Part shown: one piece after another, positions 1 through 10,768 of the stretch
Layout of the letters: each line of letters starts with the position of its first letter
How positions within the stretch are numbered: the stretch's first letter is position 1
Assembly (NCBI RefSeq): GCF_003286085.1
Contig: NW_020825298.1
Location: forward strand, 6,634,001 to 6,698,000
Direction of reading: 5' to 3'
DNA length: 64,000 bases
Origin: Drosophila persimilis
Taxonomy: Eukaryota > Arthropoda > Insecta > Diptera > Drosophilidae
Program-made: the position numbers and the translations under genes
Notes under the pieces: model-generated
What the model was told of the DNA's origin: nothing
What the model saw: only the letters and a program-made list of their open reading frames with translations
Databases searched by the model: none

Positions 1-1144
1 CCGTGTGCTGCTGTGTGTACTGCTGTGTGTGGGCTGTGGAGGTAAAGGAACTACACATAATGGGCCCTGCACTGACAGTAACTACCAAAACATACTAACT
101 GGAACCAACCACAGTGCTGGCCACACAAATATTGACACTCGGAATGGCAGGCCGCAGGTGGGATGGGGCTGGGGTAGGGATTGGTGGGTAGCAGATACAC
201 ATGTATCTATAAAACGTGTTTGTTTCTATGTGCATAGTTTATTGGATTACAATTTTATTGAATCTATTTGTAGTTTATTGTTTCATTTGTTTGATTTGTT
301 GTAATTTTATAGATTGTCAGACAACGAAGTGAACTTTGGTTGCACTTAGATCCGTAGTTACTTCCATTCTGGTGCGATTGTTTCGAAAAGAGTATTGGAT
401 GAGTTTCGGTGTGTGTTTCTTAAGCATAACTTGATTTTGCTTGAATTTTTGTACTATAAAATCTTTATAGATGCTCACGGAATGCGATTTCAATCATTTG
501 ACATCTACTATGCATATTATATCGTTTCGTTACCACCTTGACAGCGTGAGTAAGCCCGAAAACAGGAAAAATTTAAATTGAATTTAGATAGTATAAGGAA
601 GTGCTCTTTTATTTATATCGAAATGAAATGATTCCCCTTCCAAGATGTTCCTCATCTACCAAGTATCTTCCACCATTTCCATTTCCCTCTTAAATTGTAT
701 AAATGGCCCGCTAATGAATGTGCAAAAAACGAAAGTCATTCCGTCAACACTCCAGTCACTCACTCACAAAAAAAGAGTAAAGTTAAACACTCTAAATGAG
801 CATGCAAATGGGTCCATTGAGCGCGCTCTCAAGTAGAACCAAGCCGACACATTGGGCCACAAGCCTGAGCCCAAGCCAGGCACGGGGTCAGACAGAGCCG
901 GCAGCCGGCAGAGTTTAATTGAAAAGCCGATAAAAGAAATCAAGTTTAATCGAGTTGGAAAAGCCAAGAACCGCAACCGGTTGGGAGCCCGCCCGTGCCC
1001 CCGCCAGTGGCAGTGGCAGTGGCAGTGGCAGTGGCAATGGAGCAAAACAGAAGCCTTGAACTAGACCAAGAGAACAAACCAAGTGGAAGCGGGGAGGGCG
1101 AGGAGTGGAATATAAGTGGAATAAATATGGGTTTGCTGACTTAC
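1..1144. other. Probable Myo31DF intron, no exon seen
   Basis: This stretch follows, on the minus strand, the donor of the first myosin coding exon and runs to the window edge. I looked for the next myosin exon (the segment leading to the conserved IYTYIGE-type motif) on the minus strand and did not find it. Apart from the hexamer repeat nothing is recognised. Confidence 0.5.
1005..1036. repeat. GGCAGT hexamer microsatellite
   Basis: About five tandem copies of the hexamer GGCAGT, the last with an A for T change. It lies in what is probably the first coding intron of the myosin gene to its right. The open frames across it are low-complexity artefacts. Confidence 0.9.
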
Positions 1145-1233
1145 CGCTTACGCAAGTTGTCCATGAACTTCTCCATGGACACATGATCCAGTAGGACAAA
1201 GTCCTGTACGCCCACTTCTCGTTGCATTGCCAT
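1145..1233 (-). CDS. Myo31DF: Unconventional myosin ID, first coding exon only
   Basis: The exon encodes 29 residues from an ATG at 1233, starting MAMQREVGVQDFVLLD and ending MDNLRKR. A GTAAGT donor follows in phase 2. The pattern of an acidic lead, then DFVLL(D), then MxKFMDNLRKR matches the start of class I myosin motor domains of the Myo1D type. In Drosophila that gene is Myo31DF, an actin-based motor that sets left-right asymmetry of gut and genitalia. The rest of the motor, IQ and tail parts must lie beyond the left edge. A second GT lies 6 bases upstream in the exon (GTAAGC), but GTAAGT keeps the residues that orthologues have. The identification rests on one short exon, recognised from memory. 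Confidence 0.78.
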
Positions 1234-2585
1234 ATTTGCTTCTCCTTCTACTTCTTACTCTTCCTTTTCCTTTTCCTTTTCCTTGTTTTGTTTTCTTTTG
1301 CCCGGTGAGAGCGGGAGAGCGAGTTACGTTACCAATTGCCTGCCGGCTGCAAGGGCACAGACTCAGGTAAATATACAGTAAGAGTCAGATGGGATGGTTG
1401 CTCGCAGAAGAAGATCAAGAAAATTGAATATTTCGGGGTAAGAATCAGCGTTCACTTCTGCTTTTGTTTTGCTTGATGGTTCGTCTCTCTCCCTTCTCCC
1501 TTCTCTCACTCTCTTTTCTCTCGCCTCGTGTGTTGCCTTGTGTTTCGCGTCTCGTTCTGAATTTTAATTATAAAAAATATATATATTTTTTCGTTTTATG
1601 TTTTATGGGACTTCGTTTCTGTTTCTGGTTCTGCTGATTCCGTCGTTTAAGTTTTGCTGTGACAACACTCAATTAATAAAGAATATTTTTGGCTCGATCC
1701 AGCACTACCAATTGGAATGGATCAGTTATGGATTGACATCTGATTTAACACACTAAAATGCCGCAAATTTCGCGTCGCTGTCCGGAATAAACATTTATAA
1801 TAACGATGATGTTGGCTCGGCGCGGGAGACCTCTTTGGCGGCGATATTGCAGAACCCGCGAGCTAATAAATAAATATATACATATATAAATATATATATG
1901 TATGTGTATTTGCCAGCTGGTTTCGGTTTTAGCGCTGGCGAAAAGCACGACACGGCACAGACGACAGACGACTGACGACGAAAGACGAACAGCACAACAA
2001 ATGGGAAACAAGCGCGCCAATCAACCTGCCTCGGCGAGAATTTAAAAAGTGGGCTGTTTGATAGGTAATATCAATATGGGATTTGTTTGTCGATATCAAC
2101 GGAACTACTTTTCTGAAGTTAGACTCCACATTACTTCGTTGTTTACTTGTCCGCGGGCCCGATGAAACTGTAAAATGGGGAGGCAAGCCCGTGGCTTTCA
2201 AATGTCCGATACAATTCGGGCTCGATACAATCTATCGCACTTTTATATCGATACACTAAAAATTTATGTCGAATTTTCGAACTTGGTGCCGTGTGTTAGA
2301 AGAGTACAACTAGTGAAGTCTTGAGTTTTGATTTGGCGCGTTGCTTTCGAATACCGTGCCTATTATAAGACTTTTTTAAGAATTTAACCAAAGAAATAAG
2401 CGTGGCAATGAGGCTTAGTCGTGACGTAATCATTTTTATTGTTTTGTTGTTTAAGGCATGTTGCCTTAATTATGATGTTCATTCCTCTTCTACTTGATGT
2501 TCCCCTTCTTAACGGCTTTCCTTTTGTGCTGCAGCACTTGTAGTTGGACGATCAGTGGCCTCTCCAGTGACAGATCTCGAGTTTA
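1234..2585. other. Myosin 5' flank and intergenic DNA
   Basis: This is the 5' side of the minus-strand myosin gene and the 3' side of the FHA gene. It contains a CCTTTT-type pyrimidine repeat near 1260-1284, an AT-rich run near 1560-1600, and several ATCGATA-type motifs between about 2085 and 2255. No convincing coding exon is seen; the minus-strand open frames at 1745-2201 overlap one another and lack typical coding composition. A 5' untranslated exon of the myosin could end near the ATG. Confidence 0.5.
2246..2253. promoter_or_regulatory. DRE motif TATCGATA
   Basis: A perfect palindromic DREF response element. Nearby are CTCGATACA (about 2221) and GTCGATATC (about 2088). Motifs like these mark promoters of broadly expressed Drosophila genes. 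The nearest gene reading away from it is the myosin on the minus strand, about 1 kb from its start codon, so this is a candidate for its promoter. Confidence 0.5.
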
Positions 2586-4486
2586 TTAGCTTATTAGTTT
2601 ATTAGATCTTTTGATCCTGACACAACATTTGCGAACAGTAGGTTTGGATTGTTGTTCTGCTTTAGCTTTCTCCTGTGCCGCCTTACTTCTTGTCTTCATC
2701 CCTATGGTAGATGGTGTCTCACTTTTACTACCTTTAGGTTTTACCTTTGGCTTATCCTCCGTTGATATTTTACGCTTCCTAGATCCTGCCACCCTTTGTT
2801 TTCCCACAGCACTAGTAGTCTTTTCCTTCCCTACAGCGATTTCTTTTTCAGTTGCATCTTTCGGATCCTTTTCGATTGTTTTTGAGTATGTTAATTGCCC
2901 GCGTGGTTCATTTGGAACGTACTGATCCTCTGTTTCGAGTTCGATTCTCTTCTTGACTTTGGATTGCGACGCAGAATCGAGCTCTGCACTAGTCGACGCC
3001 TTGTAACTAACCGACGATTCCTTGACCAGCAATTCCGGGGTTCTCTCCTTGTCAGCTGACCCTTTAGCCTCTTTTGCAGTAAGCGAATTGCAAGCAAAAC
3101 GGACGATCTTCTTTCTATGTCCGGCTGGCTGGACTCTGGGGGACTCGTCTGAAAAGCGTCGTGGATATGTTCCTCTTGTAGTACTTGGAGGTGACAGCGA
3201 TCCGGATTTGCGGCTACGCAAGACTTCGGGTAATTTCGGTAAACGCCAGGATTTGTTGCTGTGTGGAAAGACGGATTCTATTCGGGAAACCTTAGCATTA
3301 TGGTATTCGTCCATAATAATGCAAGGTTCAACGAACTTAATTTGGGGCTTGTTTGGATCATCGGGCGGTTGTGGAGGGCCTTTAGCCATTTCATTCAGCA
3401 TCTCCATGATAAGGGTATCCAGAGCTGTTATTAAATAGGGAATGAATCAAATTTTTCTGATCTTAATTGTGCAAAGATCTTCTTATCTCACCTTCTGCGT
3501 CTTTGGAAGGGGAAGCTTTGGGTTCTGTATCATTATTTTCAACTGCAATGTTCTCTTCATTTTCTTGAGTGTTCTTTGCTTGCTTGCTCCTCGGGGGTAA
3601 TCCCTGCGTGGCTGTCATATCTGGATTGCCTTCATTGTTGCTGAGATCTGCAGTACATTCAGCAGTGTACAACCACTTTTGATTCGGTGAAGGAAATGGC
3701 TGAGTGGCTATGAAATCCTCAGGGCTCTTACTAGAACTGGGCTGTTCAGAAGAGTTGGGTTCAATTGGAAACAACTGAGTGGCAATGAAATTCTGATTAT
3801 CGTCCTCCTCTTCGAGGTGAGTTGCTGTTGGCGTTTCCATGTGGTCCATAAACTGCGTTAAATCGTTGCTTTCCATGTCGGTTGCACCGATATCTAAGTG
3901 GATAAATCTAAATGACAATACATATATGAATAGGTTCTACATACCCAGTACATCTCCAACATCTAAAATCATAGATAAATCAAAGTCGTCTAATTCATTC
4001 TCATCGAAATAATTGAGTTGCATTTCAGAGACGAAGTCGCTGTCAATTGTTGTGTCTACGGATGTGTCCATGCCGGATTCGTCGATTCCGCTGCTATCAT
4101 GGTGCTGAATAGGTTCCATCACTTGCACTTCGGCCTCCACATTACCGAAGCGCAACTTCACCTTTCCATCGATGGCATCCTTTTGGCTGATGTCCGCGTT
4201 GATTTTCTCCAAGCCATTCACGAATACTTTTCCCTGCAGAGCATTCACGCGAAGGACGCCAGCTAGATAGACTGTTGCCACAGCATGAAACAGCTCCATG
4301 GACTGGGGCACACAAGTTTAAAACAACGAAACGTTTGCATCTTTGGGGTAGAGCTATAAATTTGGCTGTACTTACTTCATCGTCAACACAGAACTCATAT
4401 GACTTCTTGCGCCCAATGCGGTAGACATTACCGAGCTTCAGCAGGACGGCCGGCTCCCCGTTGAAGCTTATACTTACAGCTGCCAT
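2586..4486 (-). CDS. FHA-domain, TQ-motif protein (Mu2/MDC1-like, no BRCT)
   Basis: Four exons: 4486-4376, 4302-3945, 3893-3492 and 3424-2586, with introns in phases 0, 1, 1, giving 569 residues. Residues 1-105 fit a forkhead-associated (phosphothreonine-binding) domain with the core GNVYRIGRKKSYEF and a later VFVNG turn. Residues about 185-265 carry three spaced motifs, FIATQLFP, FIATQPFP and MTATQGLP, the kind of TQ cluster phosphorylated by ATM/ATR in MDC1-type mediators. The C-terminal half is basic, Lys/Ser/Thr-rich and disordered, with RKRK and KTRSK clusters. Drosophila Mu2 is the MDC1-like FHA protein that binds phosphorylated H2Av through C-terminal BRCT repeats; no BRCT sequence is visible here before the stop, nor in the 120 bases after it. 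I infer a nuclear DNA-damage or telomere-capping adaptor, probably a paralogue. Mu2 itself is on another chromosome arm in D. melanogaster. Confidence 0.75.
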
Positions 4487-4783
4487 CCCAAATTTGCAAA
4501 TTTCTCACAATTTTTTAAAAATTTTCTTTTATTGTTTCGAATCAGACCTGAGTCTATACTTAAAGTAAAGTCAGAACGTACTGAAGTACAAGTATTGTGC
4601 CCAGCAGAAGAAAACTACTCTGACAGTATGGTCGTAGGCCACTAGACTTAGCATTTTATTTACTTTTCCGATTAATGCTTAATAATTTTCAAAATACACA
4701 ATGTATGTGCACATTTACCTGTCTGACCTTTGCGAAAGTGAAACCCGTAGTGTGCCCAAGTATGTACTCGCCGAAAACCAAAT

Positions 4784-5258
4784 TTTCTTTACTTTAGGTT
4801 AGGTTAGGTTCAGGCGGTAGCCTGGGGGAGTGATGAAACCCTCCCAAGCTCACTTGGACCTGTAGAAGGTCCGTTGTGGTGCCGCATGGGCGTGTGCCCC
4901 TTCCCAGTGCCTAAAAACCGTGGAGAAACAGGCTGTTGCAAATTAAGGGCAGTCCCATCCGGAGGCTTGGATGAATCTGGACAAGGTCCCCGGTTTGATT
5001 TCGACCAGGTCCGAAATGTCTGTGAGGAAAGCAGCCCCGAGAAAACGAAGACGACGATTTCCAAGGGCCGGGCAGTGGCAGAAGAAGTGGGGGACCGATT
5101 CCTCCTCTTCCCCGTCGCGACAACTCCTGCAGAAGTCGTTATGAGGGATTGACAGTCTAGAGGCATGAGTGCCAATCTGCCAGTGTCCCGTAATGGCTCG
5201 AGTAACTGCAGAGCACTGTGCTCTGCTGAGCCTATACAGCTCGGCTTTCTTTACTTTA
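4784..5258 (-). mobile_element. 5'-truncated LINE, 3' end of ORF2
   Basis: Bases 4797-5245 are flanked by an exact 13-bp direct repeat, TTTCTTTACTTTA, at 4784-4796 and 5246-5258, which is a target-site duplication. Read on the minus strand the insert gives the C-terminal part of a non-LTR ORF2 downstream of the RNase H region: TGHWQIGTHASRL, then CRSCRDGEEEE, then HFFCHCPALGNRR, the usual Cys-His zinc-knuckle-like tail with an E-H-C-C spacing. The frame is disturbed near 5055. The 3' end is marked by repeated AACCT units, not poly(A). The exact duplication suggests a fairly recent, dead-on-arrival insertion. The tail resembles Loa/I/R1-type clades; which one cannot be settled by eye. Confidence 0.85.
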
Positions 5259-5399
5259 AAAAGAATTTTTAATAGAACTTAATGCTGAAGCTATATGTGA
5301 ATATTCAAAAGCATTTAATAACGCATTTTATTGCAAAATGCATCAGACTTTAAACCATTCTGACACTCCAAGGAATAGAAAAAGGTTAAGGACGAGAGT

Positions 5400-8229
5400 T
5401 CAATGGGGCTCTATCTTTACCAGATGCCTGCTTTGATTGTGGATCAGGATATATAGCTTTAGCAACATTTTGTCCGCCTCCTCAATGGACATGGCATACA
5501 CATAGACCCTCCCATGGTCATGCAACTGTGCCACCACGCCCGGTAAATCGCTGCTCACATAATACACGTACTCCGATCCGACATTATCGCGACTCGTCTG
5601 GGCGGACAGCACAAAACATTCGGCGAACAGCTTCAGTTTGATTTGAAAGCCAAAATGAGCGCTGGAACGCATGCGCAGGTACAGCAGATTGTGGGCTGGC
5701 TCCGCCTTGAAGTGGGAGACATGCAGTAGGGGAGAGAGGAGTTTATTCTGGACTTCTATCAGATCTTTCTTGTCGTCGCGACAGCCGTTTATGATGGTCA
5801 CAGTGCCATTCGGCCAGAGCCACGATATCCGACTGTGCTCCGAGTTTCGGTTGTGGTTCTCGAACTTTTGCAGGACATTTATGGCATTGTCGTACTCGAC
5901 TCTTGAGAGCTTCTTGGCCGCCGACTTGAGATGGATCGGCTGGTTCAAGTGCAACGTACAGAACGTTTTCGAATACTTCAACTCGATCCGCAGGGTCAGC
6001 GTTTCCAAATTCTTGATATTTTTTTTGGCCATTATCTTCACTTTGAGCAACGGCCGGGAGCGGACTGTCGGCAGTTTTGTGTCCAGCTTGCGGCACAGAT
6101 TTGGACGCGAGCTCTTACCAAATCTCTGGACCCATTTGCTGCGCAATCTTTTGGCCTGCGGGTCGCGATACTCGCATGCGGTCTCCTCACAAATATCCTC
6201 GAAAACGTCCAGCATCGAGCGGTAGCTCCGTTGCCAGGCGTTTTCTTGCAAGGTCGATGGATGACCGATGCCAGGCAGGCGCTGATTCTGCTGATCCTTT
6301 TCGATTTCATCCTCGAAATCAATATCAACAGGTTTTCGGTCTTTCCAGAGAAGGGACTTGTACTGGGAGGTAAGGATTTGGCTAGTCTGAAGGATCCATT
6401 GTTGGCACTCGGCCTTATCCTGTGGCTTGGGCTGCACATTGCCAATGCATATGGGTTCCCGCTCCTCTGCCACGTGCAAGTACTCCTTATTGGGAACTGG
6501 AACCGGAACTGACACTTCTTGCTGTAGGTGCGGAAGGTCCTCAGGCATAGCCACTTCTATGCATAGGCCTGAAATCAATGGCTGCGATTTTTGTGGGATC
6601 TCATCCTGCAGGGCAATGGATGTTCTTGGAATGTCATTTAGCAGGGCCAGTGATGTCGATTTCCCAGGCATGTAATCCTGCAGGGAAATGTCTTGTTCCA
6701 CTTCAAGCGGCACGTCCATATCGGGCGCCGCGATGCGGTATTCCATATCTTCTGAAATTTCTGGATCCTGGTCAGCGGGCGGTGTGAGCTGCAAAGTGTC
6801 ATTCACAGGACGAGGATTTTCCGTTGGAGTGAACATATTAAGGATCTCGTCGATCTCCGTAGTGTCGTTAATTTTCTGGCTTTTGAATCTGAGCGACTTA
6901 AGAAGTTTTATCGAATGCAAGCCACGGGATACCTTAGGGATGATCCGATGTATCAAAGGACTCTGACTCTCACTCTGGCTCGGTTTCATGGCTCGTTTTT
7001 GCTCCTCTTGGAAGAGAAAGTCGACAGCCAGAGCATTTTCATGTGCGCATGGCTCCAGTCTGGACCTTTTCGATGGCCTCGGTGTGGGTGGTGGTGTGGG
7101 TGGATTATCATAGCGCCATTTTGGGCAAGGGGATGTGGGACAGGGCATTCTGCAGTTGAAGGGCCAAGTGTTTGGATCCAGCAGACCCGCCTCAAAGTCC
7201 TTTTCCATCTGACTGAGTTCCTCAGACGTTGGGATACGACTAAACAGATATCCGGGCGGCTCTTGTGGATCTGCTGCTGGGATCTCTGGGACAGCTGCTG
7301 GTACTTCTTGGTTTCCGGCGACTGCTTCTGGGATCTCTGGGTTTCCTGTATCTGCTTCAGGCATTTGAGGGGCCTCTGAGATAGGGCTTACACATGGTAA
7401 AGGACAATATTCATCCAACAGCATCTGCAGATATTCCAGCTCTGGCTCCAGCATGGGTGCGATGACCTTCGGTTTCGGGATGTACCTTCGAAAGCCGGCA
7501 GGCAACTTGAGCGAAGATTGAAAGCCTCTTTTCTTGAGCTCTCTGCCCCAAGCAAATGAGTCAAAGATCTCAGCGACCCTGACGACCCCGGCCTTCTTGT
7601 TGGCCACAAACTTGGCCATGAAATTGACTTCGGGCGTGGAGATGGTGGGTGGCATGGGACCATGGCGTCTGTTCCAGATCGGAGTGGTGATTATTGGATA
7701 AGGGCTTGACGAATCCTCTCTATGAGGTTTCTCTTTGGCCTGAAATGTGCTGGGAAAAAAGGAAGAAAGCAGCTTTGAGATTTGTCTACTACAAATACAA
7801 GTTTTTCAAACGGTCTAGTATGCCTTCGCACGAAACGTCAAATATCTAATGTAACAAATGTTTCTTTTGTTAGACAAATTATCTTTCACTGCATGTCGGA
7901 TGCAAAAAATTAGTTCTAGGTAATTTGTGAATCAAAGAGGTTTTTAAAAGGCGCGGTTTTTAAATCTAATCGATGGCCACTATAGATGATAGAATTCTGT
8001 TACCTGGCCAGCTTTTCCTCTGCATCATTTTCTTGGTTCTTCTGCAGACTTGTATTCTGTTTGTTGACATAGTTAAAGTAGAAATGGTCCTGAGATTCGT
8101 TGAAGCGTTCCTCCCTGAAGTCTCTAAAACAATGCACTTTTGATTTGGCCGAAAAGCACGTTATAGTTATGTCCCTTACCTTTCTGAGTCCAATTCTGTG
8201 TGCGTTTCCTGGTCGCAATTATTGAACAT
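5400..8229 (-). CDS. Large protein with divergent TBP-like C-terminal domain
   Basis: Three exons, 8229-8180, 8123-8004 and 7749-5400, both introns in phase 2, give 839 residues. Using the acceptor at 7750 (CCCAG before CACATTTC) keeps the frame open; the next AG, eight bases on, would hit a stop at once. The first 620 residues are Pro/Glu/Ser-rich and look disordered, with repeats such as PEIPEAVAGNQEVPAAVPEIP. Residues about 625-839 look like a decayed TATA-binding-protein fold: two related segments, each with strands, an SxGxVxI-type turn (WPNGTVTII; HDHGRVYVYA) and a helix rich in E/K/L. The intercalating phenylalanines of TBP are not obvious, so DNA binding is doubtful. I recall TBP-like genes on 2L of D. 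melanogaster (CG15398, CG9879) and this may be one. Long disordered leader plus divergent general transcription factor suggests a testis-type TAF/TBP variant; that is inference. Confidence 0.7.
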
Positions 8230-8959
8230 TTTTCTGTTAGTTTTTTTCAGGGCTTTGATTTGCCAAACATTTATTTTTTCCAATATTTTTTGGTTTTTTT
8301 TTGACGCAATGCCCGATTAAAGTGTTGTACAACTCCTCGAATTTGGTATTTTGAAATTAACAATGTTGTGCAACATCCTTAAACCTTAAGGCAACTAGCA
8401 CTATTTGCTGCAGTAGATAATGAAATTAATACTTGTACTCCACAGATGCCACAGTCCAGGATGTCCTTAAATACTCATCCGATCGAACTCGATCTGCTTC
8501 CTTGTAGGTGCGACAGTTGCAGTATCCGCTCCTGACTTATGCAGTCCTAAAGCTTTTCTTAAAGTCGTTGTGGGGCCTAAATCCGGAACTTTCCTTATCA
8601 TCAAAGCATCAAAAGGCTAAAAGCATAGGCAGTGGGCTCTGGAAATTGTGACGCAATTTCGTGCAACAGAAAAACGGAAACTTTAGAATCTTAGTAGGCT
8701 TGCTTTCAGTTTTATTTTAGCTTAGTTATATGCATGATTTGGGCAGTCAGGTCTCATAACTTTTTGGCACTTCATCCGGATAACATCGTTTGTTTTATTT
8801 TAAAATTTTCCAACAAAATTATCAAACCAAATTTAATTGTGAAAGTTTGTCAGCTCTTCGCCGGAAAGAGGCATTTTCTAGGTGCACTTTTGTTGGGGTA
8901 TTGGTATCGTAGGTATAACCGCCTTGCCCATTTCCATTAACCGAAACGCCACCCAACAA
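8230..8959. other. Intergenic, nothing recognised
   Basis: Upstream DNA of the TBP-like gene. It contains T-rich runs near 8280-8300, and no exon or repeat family that I recognise. A weak similarity to the start of a kinesin motor may extend into its right end. Confidence 0.4.
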
Positions 8960-9585
8960 AATCTCTTTGAAGCAAATCTGTGTCCTGGGAAAACAAGGTG
9001 CACTTCGATGGCTATTAGATGACCCTCCTGGCGAATGACCAGACTGTGCTCGGAAAAACACACCAAGGGTTCGGACGACCGTCAATGATGTTCTGCCGAA
9101 CTGGAGAAGGAGTGCAAGTTCATTGGGACCTGCTCCATTGTGGAGCTGCCCCAGGAACAGTTTTCTGATCTTTTCCCGCCGAACAAGAGCGACAAGGCCC
9201 CAGAGGATATACGCGAGACACTGAAGCACATTGTGATGCTCGGCCTCATCGAATTAGAGGTCAATTCAGCTCGTGAGGTTGCCGATCATCCAACGTGTCG
9301 CTCTGCCGGTCGACCAGTGCCTGCCACTGCAATGAGCGAGACCTTGTCCCGTTCTCATGCCATTCTCACTCTCACCGTGGTCTCCTGCAACCTAACCGGC
9401 AGGTAAGTGTCCACAGAAACACAGAATTATCTGGAATTCCATTTTCCCATTCATCCAATCTGATCCACAGGAAGCCGGTGACCACCTAAAAGTTTCATAT
9501 ATCCGAATCTGAACACTGGTCATCGGGGATCCAAGCTACAGCCTGCAGATCAAGAACAAGCCTATGGTTAACATAAATTCTGTCG
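8960..9585 (+). pseudogene. Decayed kinesin-4 (Klp3A-like) motor fragment
   Basis: Pieces of a kinesin motor domain appear in order but in shifting frames. QTVLGKTHQGFG at 9040-9075 is a degenerate P-loop (normally GQTGSGKT). From 9101 in another frame come FIGTCSIVELPQEQFSDLF, then GLIELEVNSAREV, then ATAMSETLSRSHAILTLTV, which is the switch I region (SSRSHAIFT). A GTAAGT donor at 9403 and an acceptor before 9471 remain, so it is not a processed copy. After the intron KPVTT is followed by a TAA. LQIKNKPMVN at 9543-9572 matches the neck end of the motor, so about 110 residues are deleted between. The wording is closest to Klp3A/KIF4, the chromokinesin of the central spindle. Two frameshifts or more, a stop and a deletion make it non-functional as a motor. 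Confidence 0.8.
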
Positions 9586-9835
9586 GGCTGTCGCCTTTAA
9601 AGAAGCCTTAAAAATAAACCAGTGAAATGATAAGATAAAACCCTGAGTATCTAATTTATTTAATAAAATAAAGCTATGCAAGGAAGTTCCGCTATTGAGT
9701 AGAATTTGAGCTGTCGGCAACGTAGAATATCCATAAAATATCCCAGTGTAGAGATTTGAATTTTCTATCATAGATTTTTCCTTAGTTTAGGGCCTCATTT
9801 ATTTGTCTGAGAAGATTTGGATTTAGCATTTCCTT

Positions 9836-10768
9836 AGAATACTGGTTTTTCTGCACGCTATATCTCTGCTATCCGGCAGCCGATCGGAGCTCGGCATGTC
9901 TTTTCGTGATCGGGAGAGTCCTGCCAATCGACTGCCATCGGAAAAAGGGATTTCCATTTCCTCACGATTTTCGCAAAAAATCATGATGGTTACATCATTA
10001 AAATTGCCAAAAATCGGCCTCATTTTCACAGTCGAGATTTTAATGCAGTTCGACAGTCTGGATTCTCACGATCCTGGGAGACTTGGTCCTGCACCGATCT
10101 GGCCCTATTTGTCTGAAATATAGCCTTCCGAAGTATTGTATTCGTTAGAATACTGGGTTTTCTGCACGCTATATCTCTGCTATCCGGCAGCCGATCGGAG
10201 CTCGGCATGTCTTTTCGTGATCGGGTGAGTCCTGCCAATCGACTGCTATCGGAAAAAGGGACTTCCATTTCCTCACGATTTTCGCAAAAAATCATGATGG
10301 TTACATCATTAAAATTGCCAAAAATCGGCCTCATTTTCACAGTCGAGATTTTAATGCAGTTCGACAGTCTGGATTCTCACGATCCTGGGAGACTTGGTCC
10401 TGCACCGATCTGGCCCTATTTGTCTGAAATATAGCCTTCCGAAGTATTGTATTCGTGAGAATACTGGGTTTTCTGCACGCTATATCTCTGCTATCCGGCA
10501 TCCGATCGGAATGCGGCATGTCTTTTCGTGATGGGGAGAGTCCTGCCAATCGACTGCCATCGGAAAAAGGGATTTCCATTTCCTCACGATTTTCGCAAAA
10601 AATCATGATGGTTACATCATAAAAATTGCCAAAAATCGGCCTCATTTTCACAGTCGAGATTTTAATGCAGTTCGACAGTCTGGATTCTCACGATCCTGGG
10701 ATAGTTGGTCCTTCACCGATCTGGTCCTCTCTATCTGAGATATAGCCTTTCCAAGATTTACATATCAT
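9836..10768. repeat. Three tandem copies of a 311-bp unit
   Basis: Units start at 9836, 10147 and 10458, each opening with AGAATACTGG and containing GCACGCTATATCTCTGC and GCCAAAAATCGGCC. Spacing is 311 bp both times. The copies differ at only a few percent of sites, and the third has more changes at its end; a partial fourth start is seen at about 10769. The 311-base length is not a multiple of three and the open frames shift between units, so it is unlikely to code. It resembles a short array of satellite or TE-derived repeat. Confidence 0.95.

Noticed and set aside
852-1199. Open frames across the GGCAGT repeat
   Set aside because: They only translate the microsatellite (QWQWQW or VAVAVA) and have no coding character outside it.
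4795-4815. TTAGG-like telomeric repeat from the AGGTTAGGTT run
   Set aside because: It is the 3' end of the LINE fragment and only about three units long; flies lack TTAGG telomeres.
9823-10651. Repeated open frames of about 104 codons in the 311-bp array
   Set aside because: The 311-base period is not divisible by three, frames shift between units and most start codons are shared by repetition; explained by the array itself.
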